Part shown: positions 10,574 through 22,245 of the stretch, piece after piece | Position numbering within the stretch: the first letter of the stretch is position 1 | How the letters are laid out: the number at the start of each line of letters is the position of its first letter | Source: Catonia carolina | Taxonomy: Eukaryota > Arthropoda > Insecta > Hemiptera > Achilidae | Assembly (NCBI GenBank): GCA_035578175.1 | Contig: JAQMRL010000006.1 | Coordinates: 59,499,001-59,563,000, forward strand | DNA length: 64,000 nucleotides | Direction of reading: 5' to 3' | Translations under genes and position numbers: made by a program | Notes under the pieces: model-generated | Databases searched by the model: none | The model's input: the letters and a program-made list of their open reading frames with translations, nothing else | Told to the model about the DNA's origin: nothing

Positions 10574-11296
10574 ATGTTGTCAATTACCAAGTTATACCAA
10601 ATCCAGTAGGTATAATTTTTATGGAATTTACTTCCATATTTTGTTGAAACTAATAATTTATTTATTTACCTTATTTTTTTAATTATTTTTGAACCGATAA
10701 CTTTTGATTCGTTATATTACCGACATCGTTAAATAAATAAATTTATATAAACACTATTATAACGAGGATATGCGGTGACACTTAGACGAATGTTTTCTTA
10801 AGGAGACAATTATATATTGGAAATAGACCAATCATCTTGAAAGAATATCTCCACACAGGATTCCTAGACTGGTCAGAAGTTACTGGACGATTGGACGGTG
10901 CAATCCGGGGCGACCGGTGGTTAGGTAGATGCCGGAACAGGTCTCGGGACCGAATACTTGATTGGTGAAGAGACTATTGTCAAGCAAAATAACAAGGAAT
11001 GAGTCAAAATTTGGGATAACTGATCAGTATTGGCAGATGACAAGTGTTCTGGTTGTATCCAGTCCATCTGTAAGACCTCCAGCCTTTGTTGATTCCTGGA
11101 GCTTATTTTCCAGCACTAAGTTCTATATTTAGTTATAAGTTCCAGTAGAAATGTGGCCACTAACATCATCATTCTCATCTGTATTTTACTCCACCAGAAG
11201 TGAGAATTTAGTGTTTGAAAAACTGCTCTACTTTAAATTGTGCAGTTTCTGAAATCCCACTGATTCCTTCCTTCAGACGAAGGTTATTGTTAATTA
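10574..11296. other. Unassigned DNA
   Basis: 10780-11000 is more GC-rich than its surroundings ('ggtgcaatccggggcgaccggtgg') and may be a LINE relic, but no frame is convincing. Confidence 0.3.
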
Positions 11297-11695
11297 GGTC
11301 AACAGCCGAAAGGCTGGTTTGAACTTCTAGAGATTTTACTAAGTAAACCGAGGAGTGAGGTGATTTACCATTGCCTTCCTCACTGAGTACAAACGTAGCC
11401 TATGCTTATCAGCATGCCAGGACCTCCGAAAAGCATTTACTTTCCACCCTGTAAATGACACCTTCACTTCATTCACCACAGGATCTGGCTGTATAGTGAA
11501 ATTCATTACTCTCAGAGGAGATAACTCTGATTAGTGTCTTTTACACTTCTACCTCTTCTATTATTAAATCGTTCAGTCATATAATTGGCTGACCACGTGA
11601 TAAGAAACAGAACTATTTTTTGTAGCCTGGAACTAGCTGACTGAGTGCAAACAATTTAACACTCCACGTGCCTGTTATGGGTATAGACGAAGGTT
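11297..11695 (-). repeat. R1, near full-length copy
   Basis: Runs from the 'cagccgaaaggctg' hairpin at about 11309 through the 'ttaccattgccttcctcactgag' core to 'gtgcctgttatggg'. Confidence 0.8.
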
Positions 11696-11954
11696 ATACT
11701 GGTCGAAATAATTGAACTCACCATTTTGTAAAAAACCATTTTCAGCATCCTGAAAAATCAAATATCTTCATTTCAGTGACTTCGATGCTTGTAATCCTTC
11801 CTCCCACCCGTATTGCCACTTCTGTTAACGTTACTTTTTACTATGGCAGACATATCATCTGTGCAAGTCCAGTAATTAAAGTTCCATGACGACAATTTTT
11901 CCGTCTATCTATTTCTCATTTTCCTTCAACTTTGTCTTTCAATACCTCGTGAAT

Positions 11955-12620
11955 TTAATCAAACTCCAGTATTTCATTATGTGTCCGTGCTAGTGTATTA
12001 GTTGGTTTTGTTATCAGTCTATCGACTGGTTTCATGCAGTTCTCCAAGCTGTTCCATCTTGCGCAAGTCGTTTCATATCTACATACCTGCAACACCCTAC
12101 TTCTTTTGTAATTTGCTTTAATTAAGTATTCTAAGATTTGGCTTCTTCTACAATTCATTCCTTCAATATTACCCTCCAATATTGATAAAGCAATATGTGG
12201 ATGTCTTAAGATATGCCCCATTATCCTATTCCTTCTTCTGGTAATATGTTTTCATATACTTCTTCTTTCATCCACTCGTCTAAGAACCTCTAAATTACTT
12301 ATTTTGTCCACCCACCTAAGCTTTAACATTTTTCTATATCACCACATTTCAAAAGTTTCTATCTTCTTTCTTTCAACAGCCCGTATCACTCACTTTTTTG
12401 CTACCTTTTTTGTGTATAATTCTACACTTCAAACATAGTGTTTTAAGAAAGTTTTTGTAATCTGTAAATAATGTTTGTGGTCAGTAAGGTATTTTTTATT
12501 TCAAAGGCCCTTCTAGCTGGAGCAATCCTACTTTTAATATCGCTTACGCTTCTACCATCCATTGTTATTTTACTCCCTGGATAGCAAAATTTCCCAACTT
12601 CCTGTATGTTTTCATCAGTT
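11955..12620 (-). mobile_element. LINE ORF2 C-terminal remnant ('SKIT-DGRS' family)
   Basis: The minus strand gives, in order and with frame breaks: DENIQEVGKFCYPGSKIT, MDGRSVSDIKSRIAPARRAF, a broken middle with DEWMKEEVYENILP, GHILRHPHIALSILEGNIEG, and a C-terminus around CRYETTCARWNSLENCMKP. This is the region after the reverse transcriptase palm in a common insect LINE: YLGSKIT, then an IGHILRH block, then a DR--WR tail. The fragment at 40133-40549 covers the upstream part of the same family, and 50058-50575 is a plus-strand C-terminal copy. Several frameshifts make this a pseudogene. Confidence 0.75.
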
Positions 12621-13334
12621 ACTTTATTGTATTAGTTAACAATCAAATTTATACATTTTAAGGAAATCAATATTTTTAAAGAATACTTAAGAGTTGTTGT
12701 ATAAATTGTTATTAACATATAGGCTTAACAAATAATAAAATATTCGATAAATAAATACGTTTTAGAGTTAAAACTGAATAGAAAAATCTGTATTATAAAA
12801 TACTGAATATTTATTTGAAATTATGATAAGGGTGTTTAAAATATTCTCTGTTGCACAATAACTCTACGTCAAACAATAAACTATATGATATCTATTTTAA
12901 AATTATGTAATATAAATTTCAAAGAAGGGTTGATTACCCTTTTATGGTAAAAGTAAAAGTTATATAAAAAAGAAATGAATATATTTTTCTACAGTAAATA
13001 TTTCAATATGTAACTACGCAGCGTGGGTGGAACTATTTATGTAATATGATTTTTATTTGTCGTGCGATAAACATCTAGCCTAAAATGGTGATAAAGGAAT
13101 ACATCAACAATGATCTTTCTATTCTATCATACTGTCAACGTTTAAGTAATTTTTCAGATCAAAAATCAAGGGCAATAAAGACTTTAAATCAATGACCCTT
13201 TTAACTACTCTGATTGTGTCACCTTTACTACGTTTATAAAAAGAAAAGAAAAGTATTTACTTTTGTATTTTTATTTCTATTTAAGATTTTGTTTATAAAT
13301 TTTAAATAATGGTGTTCTTTGCTTTATTATTATT
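12621..13334. other. AT-rich spacer
   Basis: Nothing recognised; strongly AT-rich. Confidence 0.4.
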
Positions 13335-14443
13335 TTTTTACCTTCTCTTGCCCTATTTGAATATATCGTCAAACTAATTAGCAAACCTCGTAACTCCCAT
13401 TTTTACTTTCTCTTGCCTATATGAATATATAGGAAGGAAAGTATTGTTTTCATGTCGATTTTTCGAAATCGAGTTTTCACCGGATCTATACGTTTTCAGA
13501 CCCCCTGAACCCAACAAACATGTTTTTAGCGATTGGTCTGTGTGTGTGTCTGTGTGTGTGTGTGTGTGTGTGTGTCTGTGTCTGTGTGTGAACAGAATAT
13601 CTCAAGAACGGAACATCGTACGAACTTGAAACTTGAAACTTAAGTTACATACCACTACCGGACGCGACACGAACATTTTCATCAAAATCGGTCAACCGGA
13701 AGTAGTAGTTTATTCGTATAATTTTTCAGTTTTTTGCGATTTTCTCAAAAACTGGTCCTACGATTTTTTTTAAAATCGCCTATTTTACTCAATTTTTTAT
13801 TCTCTACAAGATAGGGTAGGCGCCATGTTTGCTGAAATTCTGGGTGAGGCTGTTTTCACGTAAAAACGTTGTTTTTTTAAGATTACGGCTTTAATATAAA
13901 TTTTAGCGCAAAAACCAATATAATAAAAGTTGTAGAGAATTTAAAAACCTACAACTTCTGTTTCAAACATTTTTTTGTATGACGCTTAGTTTAGCGGTAA
14001 TTTGCGATTTTCTGTTTTTTTTCTCACGAAAACGTGAGAAAAATCGATTTTTTTTAACATTTCGGTCTTAGTATGCATTTTACGACAAAAGTGTATATAT
14101 AAAAGTTATAGAAAATTAAAAGATCTACAACTTTTGTTTAGAGAATTTTTCTCTACAGAGCCTAGTTTAGCGTGAAAGTGTGATTTTCCGTTTTTTTTAA
14201 GCCAAATTGAGTTCGATTTTCATTTTGCGTCTTCCACTCATGATTAAAATAAGGTTATGTTTTTGAGGTTAGTTGTTGTTTATTTTTAATATTTTATTAA
14301 TAATGTTAGGTTTATTATTAATTATTTGCATTGGCAAGAGAAAGTTGTGTGAGTGTTTCACACCAGAGTTTTTTAAATTTTATGATTTTGGTTCCTTCAT
14401 AACCAAGAGAATGCGCTCTATTCGCTTAGCAAACCTCGTATTT
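13335..14443 (+). repeat. Dispersed repeat R2, long copy
   Basis: R2 starts near 'ttttactttctcttgcctat-tgaatata' and contains 'aaagtattgttttcatg', a (TG)n tract (about 13541-13590), 'gaacagaatatctcaagaacgga', 'caaccggaagtagtagtttattcg' and 'gcgattttctcaaaaac'. It then has two diverged internal repeats of a 'aaagttgtagagaat...ctacaactt...tagtttagcg' unit, and ends near 'ggcaagagaaag', which is the inverse of the start motif 'ctttctcttgcc'. The 15 bp TTAGCAAACCTCGTA flanks it at 13378-13392 and about 14425-14439. A second start-like motif at 13335-13370 suggests a nested or tandem fragment. No coding capacity was seen. Other copies: 17221, 30660, 36055. Confidence 0.7.
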
Positions 14444-14777
14444 CCGTAAAAATTATTATAAAAGATATATAAGTAATACATATAAGAACACTACTTGTGA
14501 CTTCAGTAATGGTTTTTTTGACTTCAACTTTATTTTTATTAACAGCTGTACAATTTTTTAAAGCACAACTAGTAAATGAGATGGAATGAATGAAGAATGG
14601 GGGGAATGTGACGTGAATGAGAATCGATCCAGTGACCGAATTTGGCGTGAAACTTTGCAAGGAATGTGGTGCCAATATTTTTCAATGATAAACTATGATG
14701 GATGATTTTTTTATGAAATAATTTTTTGTTTTTATGAAATGAAACAAGCTTGACAAGTTAAATTGAAATGTTTTTTT
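14444..14777. other. Spacer between R2 and Jockey remnant
   Basis: AT-rich; nothing recognised. Confidence 0.35.
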
Positions 14778-15340
14778 TTATGGCAGTCGTCTGTTAACAG
14801 GTAGATCGTTAGTTGAAAGAGATTTGACTTTTGGATTTATGTGGTCAATTGTCCTTGTGTGTAATGAGTTGTATGTTGCGTTTACAATATCTCGAACCGT
14901 TGGTATTTTCAGGTTTTTGTAAGGGTTATGATTGGTTACGTAAAAAGTTGTGTTTGTTATTCCTCTAAGTGCTTTTGACTGGTGTCTTTGAAGAATATTC
15001 AGTGTTGTATTGTGACAGGCTCCAAAAATTGGTCCATCATATAGCCAAAGTGGCCGTACTAGTGATTTATAGAGGATGACTTTTAAGTGTAGAGAGAGCG
15101 AGGACTTGCAACCTAAGACGCCATACAACATGCGAAACCGTGAGTCTTAGATCGCTCTGACGTGTGCAACGTGTGGTTTCCACGTGAGACGTCTGTCAAG
15201 TATTAAACCAAGGTACCTAAATTTGTCTGTAACTGTAAGCTCAGTATCATTGATGCGTAAATTTGGGCAACCAACAGGCCGAAGTGTGAAAGTTACCTGT
15301 TGTGATTTTGAAACGTTCAGTTTAACCCTGCACATGTGGA
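14778..15340 (-). mobile_element. Jockey-clade LINE, ORF2 fragment with one internal stop
   Basis: The minus strand is open from about 15335 to 14778 in one frame except for a single TAG at 15147-15149. It reads MCRVKLNVSKSQQVTFTL, DKFRYLGLILDRRLTWKPHV, (stop), LYKSLVRPLWLYDGPIFG, LNILQRHQSKALRGITN and LKIPTVRDIVNATYNSL. These are the Jockey thumb and C-terminal blocks: K-KS--VTFTLR, RYLG--LDRRLTW-H, LYK-L-RPLW-YG, LQR-QSK, and IPTV. Upstream codons 'LDGIKEW' continue the frame before a break near 15370; the FADD palm motif is not visible. Confidence 0.85.
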
Positions 15341-15984
15341 GCCATTCTTTGATACCATCTAAATGTATTTATACCAGTTATGTGTATGAACAGTACTGGC
15401 TTTTGTGTATTTGCAAACCTAGTAATTTGCAGCTGTGCTATTATTCTAACATTGCCATGAGGTGGCAGATAGTCTTGACTGTTGTTTTTGTTTGTATGCA
15501 GTGATTTTCATCGTTCTATTCTTCGTTTAATACCGACATTAGAATTAAATAAGCACTTAAGATTAGCTGTAACACATCTTATTTAATATAATATTTTTAT
15601 AATTACTGTCTTTATCTTGTTTTCTAGTATACGTGAAGTTACGAGCTTTGTCAGTTTGTAGGTTTGTTTTAACAAGGAGTTACGAGGTTATATAGATCTT
15701 TTAGACCATATTAAAAACTTTCTTATCCATTAATTTTCCAGTTAAATTAACAGTTACTTACCTAATACTTTATGTATTATATTACTACTTTTTATTTAGT
15801 TTAGTTTGCCAAATACAAATAAATTTTTGTTTATTTACCCCACGTCATTTATCAACCAGTAGGTACCTAGAAAGTTTTTTTAAAAATTGAATAACTCGTA
15901 TCTCCAAAAACAGTTTGTGCAAAATTTGTAACTCCAATATCATTTTTTGTAATAATTGCCAAAAATAGTTATAACCCGGTGAAG
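15341..15984. other. Unassigned DNA
   Basis: 15341-15500 may be a frameshifted extension of the Jockey remnant. The remainder is AT-rich without recognised features. Confidence 0.3.
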
Positions 15985-16480
15985 ATCTCTATTACATGTT
16001 CTTTTTAGGCACCGGGCTGGATTCCAAGGAAGGTGAAAGCAATGAACTTCTTGAATTTGAGGTTTCGGATTTAGTAGTAATTTTGAAAAGAATTTTGTAT
16101 AATAGGACTGTGCTACCTCTTCAACGGTAGAAATCCCTAAATCGGATTGCAGAGTGTCATTGTTTACGTAGAGCTCTTGATATTAAACGTATAAATTTTG
16201 ATTGGAACGTCTGTAGATGATTAATATTGCTGGATTTTGCTGAGCCAAATAACTGTACTCCGTAAGTCCAAATTGGTTTAAATAATGATTTGTACAGCAG
16301 TAATTTTGAAGAAATTGGTAAAGAAGAGGTTCTACTGAGAAACCAGTACAGTTGTCGTAATTTAGTATTTTGTAGAAGTCTTTTCTTGTTTATGTGTGAC
16401 TGCCATGTAAGTCTTTTGCCCAAGATATGCTCTAAGTATCGAATTTCAAACTTCTGAGGTACGGGAACGTTTTTAAGAAA
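15985..16480 (-). mobile_element. Jockey-clade LINE, ORF2 C-terminal fragment
   Basis: The minus strand reads VPVPQKFEIRYLEHILGKRLTWQSHI, then KLRQLYWFLSR, LLLYKSLFKPIWTYGVQLFG, HLQTFQSKFIRLISRALRKQ and a stop at 16157. A second frame resumes VNNDTLQSDLGISTVEEVAQ, which corresponds to the family's 'N--IH-DL-IPTV-EV' block, so a frameshift near 16160 broke the gene. It is a different insertion from 14778-15340, because both contain the same blocks. Confidence 0.85.
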
Positions 16481-16499
16481 GACATTAGGACATATTTGT

Positions 16500-16745
16500 G
16501 TGACTTATTGATATTTGTTACTGATCTTAATATTGTTATGATACTGATCTTATTGATTTTTGTGTGACTTATTTTTTATGTAATAAGTGATGTATTGGTA
16601 TTAACTGTTTTTTCTTTTTGTTTTTTTAGCAGTGATATTATTGTTGTATTGTAGTGTTATTTTTGTGCTATGGGTTTTTGTAATTAGAGTAATTCTCCTC
16701 CAAGACTTTGTTCTTTTGGAGGAATAATAAATGAAATAAATAAAT
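16500..16745 (+). mobile_element. Candidate LINE 3' end
   Basis: A T/G-rich stretch is followed by 'ctcctccaa...ttggaggaa', a hairpin of about 8 bp, and then AATAAATGAAATAAATAAATA. A hairpin followed by an A-rich simple tail is typical of a LINE 3' UTR. No coding part is attached. Confidence 0.4.
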
Positions 16746-17220
16746 ATTCCTTTTCAAAGGTAGTTTAAAACAAAATATATTTGAGTTCTTAAAGGAATAC
16801 CGTCAAATGTCAAATATTTAAAACACATATATGTCGGGTATAAAAGGGTTTGCCGCATGTGCGACAAACATACAATTGGTTTACCATATTTTTATTTGTG
16901 TTTGTAGAGTGAATTACAATTACAAATGTTCTGATGACAAATGACAATGATTCAAATGATAAGATGAAAAATATGAGGAAGTAGACCACCCATCGATGGA
17001 GCTTCTATGTTTTTCTTATATTGATGTAATTGTATTCCTTTTTATAGTTAGCTTTATTTTAGGCATGCGTTTTTTTTTTATTAGGGTAGCAACAAATCTT
17101 TGTTCTCAGTTCTCTTTAGCCTTCTGAATTGCCCGGAAAAGTAATCAGCTAATCATTTCAATTAGTTCGTTTTTATGTCTAGCAAATTTCATATGGAAAT
17201 GTAGATAGTAGCCTATTTTT
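16746..17220. other. Unassigned DNA
   Basis: No recognised element; AT-rich. Confidence 0.35.
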
Positions 17221-17575
17221 ACTTTCCCTTGCCCTATGTGAATGTACTTACAGGGATGGAAAGTATTGTTTTCATGTAGATTTTTCAAATCGAGTTTTCA
17301 CCGGAAATATACACGTTTCTTGGCTTCCTGAATCCAAAAAAAAACAGGTTTTCAACGATTGATCTCTGTGCATGTGTCTACGTGTGTGAACAGAATATCT
17401 CATGAACGGAATATTTTACGAAGTTGAAACGTGGAACTTAAGTTACATACTACTAGGGGAACGGACATGAACATTTACATCAAAATCTGTGAACCGGAAG
17501 TAGTAGTAGTTTATTCGAGAATTTTTTCACTTTTTTGCGATTTTCTCAAAAACGGTTCCTATTTTTATTGTTTTT
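17221..17575 (+). repeat. R2, 5' partial copy
   Basis: Carries the R2 start 'tactttcccttgccctatgtgaa', 'aaagtattgttttcatgtagatttttc', 'gaacagaatatctcatgaacgga', 'gtgaaccggaagtagtagt' and 'gcgattttctcaaaaacgg', then stops. The TG tract is short and degenerate in this copy. Confidence 0.75.
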
Positions 17576-17723
17576 ATATGGTCAGACAATTAATAATATA
17601 TTAAAGAAAAAATATACATAAAAATGTTTGATAAAAGATAATGGAGTATGCAAACAAACTGATCCTTTTCGGTATATGTGTGGGACGATAGCGCGGTCAC
17701 TGGGTAAAAGAGTTTCCAGAAAG

Positions 17724-18118
17724 ATGCTCAGTTGAAGTTTAACAAGACTCTGACTGTTCCAGTGTAATTGAAGTACGGTAGTGAGTCCTGAGTACTTTGG
17801 AAGAAGGATAAACGTCAGATCCATACAGCGGAAATACGGTTCTTGAGAAGAGTTCAGGGGTGTAGTTTGAGGAATCAAATTAAAAATCAGGAAATCCGGG
17901 CCCATTTCCATGTCTCCCTTCTATTAGAAACAGTTGACCAATACAGAGAGAAGTGGCAGGAACATTTTTAATTCGTATGAGTGAAGATAGATGGGTAAAA
18001 CGAGCATTAGGTTACATACCTGCTGGACGAAGAGATGTAAGTAGACCGTGAAAAATGTGGGCGAAGAACTCGGAGTTGGAAGGCCTAATCCATGACAGGA
18101 AGAAGAAGAAGAAGATAA
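17724..18118 (+). mobile_element. LINE ORF2 C-terminal remnant with (GAA)n tail
   Basis: The plus strand reads QLKFNKTLTVPV(stop)LKYGSES(stop)VLWKKDKRQIHTAEIRFLRRV, then QGCSLRNQIKNQEIRAHF, YREKWQEHF, and YIPAGRRDVSRP. This is the 'LYGSE-W-L-K-D--RI-TAEM-FLRR--G' and 'GRRDVGRP--RW' C-terminal region of an insect LINE. Two tryptophan-type positions have become stops. It ends in repeated GAA triplets (18093-18105), the same kind of 3' tail as the copies at 6.7 and 53.6 kb. Long frames on the opposite strand downstream come from purine-rich sequence and are not genes. Confidence 0.8.
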
Positions 18119-19639
18119 AGAAGTATATGGGTTATAAGTAGAATTAAATAAAGAAATCAGAAAAGAAAGAAGTTGATAAACAGGATGAAGAGAAGAAAAA
18201 TTTAGAAAAATGGAAAGGGCGAGTAGAATGTAGGAAAAGGTAAAGGATAAGAATGGAAGAATATTTGTATGATTAAAATGAGGATAAAGAAGAAACATAG
18301 TTGAAGAAACCAACAAGAAAAAGATGTAATGAGACAAGGTAAGATGATATGAAGAAAGGAAAAGAATAATTTTGTCCTTTTAAGCATCAATCCATTTTAT
18401 GCCTTCGTCAAATCATCAAATTTAAATTTTAAAAGGAATAATTTAATACATTATTAAGTGACTAGCTGACGACGAGATATGGATGGTCAAAAAAGAAGAG
18501 AGAAATAAATTGGAGAGAGTTGAAGAGTATCAAAGAAGGTGAGATACGAAAAAGCGGCGAACGTTGTTATGTAACAGCAGCACTAAGATACATATCGAAT
18601 GTATCACATTAACATTTATTAGGGCTCTGATATGATCTGATAAGTGTATTCGGCCACTTGGCCCGGGCCAACTTCCGAAAGTCACCTCTAAAAGTCTTGA
18701 AACAATACTTCTACAGAGACGAATGTGTCCAGACGGACACATTTCTCAAAACCTTTCCAAAATATTACTTATTATTCCTAATATAATATCGACTGTATAT
18801 CTTATAAACCTATCAACAGATCATTTCATACATATATTTACTTTTCAAAATTCTCCTTTTTTGTCCCACAATACTTTTTTATTCGCTTCTTCAAATATAA
18901 CCTAAAATTTATGTAAAACATACACTACCAAAAAATGTTACGAAATATTCAATTATTTTTTTATGATCCGACATGATTTATACCGTCCTGTCTTAAGTTA
19001 AATTCATTTTCTACCATTCATTGGAAAAAGAATAAAAATTACTGACTGTTTTTCAAATTTATCAAAAGAAAATAATCAATTTACCAGACTCGTGTCTGTG
19101 TTGTCGACCTCCCAAAAACCAGACGATAAAATAAGTAAAAAAAACATGATAGGCTATTTAAGAATGAATGGTCTCTTTTAAAAAAAATTGACGTACAAAA
19201 AACATCGGTTGACAAAATTGAATTGGCAGACCAAAGTTACGAAGACTGATGAATTCTGTGATATTTGGTCCATGTATTTAAATAAAATATTTTTGTTTTT
19301 GTTTTAGTAACCATTTTAATTTTTCTTTTAAATTCTTTTTCGTCGTCATGAAGTTATTTGCCCTTGGCAGATCTCTTACGTCATTTTTGTCTCCAACTTG
19401 TTCTGTTTTCCGCCAGCGTCTTAATTTCTTGATCGCTTATAACCCTTATATCGTCTAAATCCTGTATTCTTTGATACCATTTTTACTTTTGCCTTCTACT
19501 AATCTTTCTAACATAATTTCAATTAAACCTCCACTTCTTGAAATGCATCCTAGCAAATTAGGCATTTATCGAATGAGTGCCATTAAATTATTCTTCTCTA
19601 CAACTTCTTCTTAAGCCCCAAATTGGAGCATTGAAGTCC
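18119..19639. other. Purine-rich then AT-rich spacer
   Basis: 18119-18360 is strongly A/G-rich on the plus strand and produces spurious Phe/Leu/Ser-rich frames on the minus strand. From 18360 to 19640 nothing was recognised. Confidence 0.35.
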
Positions 19640-20085
19640 ACTTTCAGTCTTTAGGGGATCGTTTGACGTAATTTCTTCTATCCCACATCTTCTTCATACT
19701 CTCAGATCTGGCCTTCCTCTGCTCGTCAGTTATGTTATATTGTCGAACTTTTCTGGTTAATAGTGGTTAATTCAATTTTTTGGTTCTTGAGGTTTGATCC
19801 ATCTTCTCAGAATTATTTTTTACGTTATCCCAGGGTGTTAAAATAGTTGTATATCTCCTGTAGTCAGCCATTCTATGATTTGTATTTCATGAGCTGATTG
19901 AGAAGTTTCTTGACGAGCCTTGTTTCTGACATCCTCATTAAGTGGCTGAAGAATGAAAATCGTCTTTTTCTCATCGTGTCTGTTATCTTTTCGTTTTCAT
20001 TGTAGTGTATTGTTGGGCACGAGCCACCATTTCCCGTAGGACTGATGTTTAAAGTTAAGAAGGGTTTATAATATTCGTCTATCAA
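19640..20085 (-). mobile_element. LINE ORF2 C-terminal fragment ('KITDTMRKRR' family)
   Basis: On the minus strand: SPTGNGGSCPTIHYNENEKI, then TDTMRKRRFSFFSHLMRMSE, KKLLNQL, a WLQEI-like remnant, and in another frame RQYNITDEQRKARSESMKKM with W following. This is the 'ELY---EKITDTMRKRRL-F-GHL-RM' and 'W--E-RKA-SE-MK--W' end seen also at 43271-44022 and 60700-61270. Frameshifts separate the blocks. Confidence 0.75.
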
Positions 20086-20304
20086 TTTTATTGAAGACTA
20101 TCAGTGGTGGATTTAGTGTTCAACCTGAAAAAGTTTTGGAGGTATAATTTGGCTTTGGGTTTCAATAAACTATTATGCTTAGACTGCTAATAAATTACAA
20201 TTAAATTACTTAGATTACATTAACTACAAAATACTACTACACACTTAAAACTTAACTAAACAACTATACATTTTATAAAATAACTCCATTGACAAAACTC
20301 AACT
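20086..20304. other. Spacer between two LINE fragments
   Basis: AT-rich; nothing recognised. Confidence 0.35.
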
Positions 20305-21180
20305 ATCGCAGCACATAGTTGTACCCATTTTCCAGCCCATATTCTCAGCTTTCATTCACTGCAGGCTTTGCTCCTTTCTTCTGTCCACCTGCTGTTTTGT
20401 TTTTTCCTCTTCATAGAAGCCCTTAAAGTTCGTTAATAGTTGTCCGAATTTAATTAAATTCATTATGTTTTCACAGTTTATTCCAGTTTTCTCAGTATCC
20501 TTTTTAATTTTGTTTAACTATTTATCCGACACCTTAAGTCTATTGTTTAGTGTCTTAAAAATGTGTTCAACCGGTTGTCATCCATTCTATACAGATGTCC
20601 GTATGTTTTAGTCTTCTTCCTCTAATCGTTTCAATTATTCATTCATTTTCCTTGTACTGTTCTTCTCTACCTCGTAACCAATAGGCCTATGTCCGTGTAC
20701 TATCTTCGGACCCATTCACTCGTGGAGGATCTTTCTCTCAAATGTTTCTGCTTATCTTAGACCAGCCTTCCCAGTCACTCTAAGGCACTCAATCGCGTAC
20801 AGACCCACAGGTTTTATCACAGTATTATAATGTTTAATCTTTGCTTGTCTTGAGAGTACTTTCTTTTTAAACAAGTGGTGAGTTCCTCGGATTATACCAG
20901 CCATCTGTCCTCGTCTGCTTTTGTTCACTTTCTTTTTGATGGTCTTCGATTATATTATCTCCCCGAGCTATCTGAAGCTATCAAATTTTCCAATTTTCCC
21001 GTTTTGTGTCTTCAAGTGACGAGAGGCAGTTTTGATGTTTGTTATGTATTTAGTTTTCTCAAAGGAAATCTGTAATCCTGCTTTTTTAAATTGTTATTTT
21101 AACACCTTGATTTGTTCTGTTACTGCATCCGCGTTCCTAGAAACGATTACTAGGTCGTCTGTAAAAGTAAGACAGCAAAA
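20305..21180 (-). mobile_element. LINE ORF2 fragment from the palm motif to the C-terminus
   Basis: The minus strand starts at FTDDLVIVSRNADAVTEQI, where FTDD (21155-21166) is a variant of the reverse transcriptase F/YADD catalytic motif. It continues through FEKTKY, KTQNGKIGKF, RGQMAGIIRGTHHLFKKKVL, NTVIKPVGLYAIECLRV and a C-terminal part homologous to 43271-44022. Stops and frameshifts are present throughout. It lies in the same orientation as the fragment at 19640-20085, and both carry the C-terminus, so they are separate insertions. Confidence 0.75.
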
Positions 21181-21257
21181 CAGTCTATCTTTAAAATAAA
21201 ATTATTAATTAAAATAATATGTATTTTACTTTCATCATCATTCAAATCAGTTTTCAA

Positions 21258-22245
21258 ATCTGTACACCGGAGGTAAAGGGCACAGAGTCCATATTTTTGA
21301 AAATTGACTTTTTTACATGGTTCTTTATAACTTTTTGTGCTCTTTTCAGAGGTATCCTACCCCAAATAATACGGAATTTAGCTAGTAGAAAAGTTCACCA
21401 AATCACATTACCTATAATACCAAGGTAAAGAGCACTAAATGGACATGTAGCTTTTTACTTTGCATTATTATTAATTTCTCAGGTACCATGTCCACATAGT
21501 GCTTTATACCTCTGATATTGTTAAATGATTCCTAATGTTATTGGACTTTCACAAACGCCATGTCCACATAGTGCTTTTCACCTCCTACATTGTAAACTCC
21601 AGCCTTTCTTAGCTTGCTCCTACTGTAGACAAATAATGACGTCACTGAGCATGCGCATTATATAATAATGTGTACTCGCTGGCTAAAAAGTAACAAATTT
21701 CTTTCAAAAGTATTTAAATATAAAATACTTTCAAAGTATTTTTATAAATGAAATTGTTAGGCCTACATCATATCATGACTGACTTTTTAAGTACTTTAAG
21801 TACTTATAATTTAAAACATAGTTAACTTAATAGGAATACGACATCGATAAAGTCGTGGACCCTAGCGTGCACCCTGTAGTAGCTGACTTTGGTTTGCTGA
21901 CTGTACGAGCAAACTAAGGACGGCTGAACTGTACTATGATTCCACGAAGCATCTCACAGACTTATGAACATAGTGTTTTGCCTTAAAGGCATGAATAATT
22001 TTAAAAGAAAATTGTATTGCAGAAGTAAAAGGCACAAAGTGCTGTAATTCCAAAACTTTAAAAAAATTAAAAATTTGAGAAATGGGTATTGAAGAGCTGT
22101 AAATAATTAATAAAATCCCATAAATTAAGTTTAAAAAAATTATTAAAAAAGTGCTAGATAAACAAATAGGGGAAAAACATTCATTAGCTCTCTTGTAAAA
22201 TTAGCAAATTGTGACTGGTGCTCTTTAACTCCGGTGTACAGAAAT
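21258..22245. mobile_element. Non-autonomous DNA transposon with subterminal repeats
   Basis: The left end CTGTACACCGGAGGTAAAG and the complement of the right end (CTGTACACCGGAGTTAAAG) form a terminal inverted repeat of about 24 bp. Inside are several copies, in both orientations, of a 'ggtaaa-agcactatgtggacat' motif (about 21424, 21483, 21560, 21965, 22023), resembling clustered subterminal transposase-binding sites in hAT-like elements. No transposase frame is visible. A second inverted-repeat element (21601-21925) lies inside. No exact target duplication was found. Confidence 0.65.
21601..21925. mobile_element. Nested MITE, 325 bp
   Basis: The left end 'agcctttcttagcttgctcctactgt' pairs with the complement of the right end, 'agccgtccttagtttgctcgtacagt'. 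The subterminal 'gagcatgcgcatta' is shared with 29560 in the larger element at 29501. Non-coding. Confidence 0.6.

Noticed and set aside
17924..18390. Long minus-strand frames rich in Phe, Leu and Ser
   Set aside because: They are the complement of a purine-rich stretch and overlap a plus-strand LINE C-terminus with clear family motifs.
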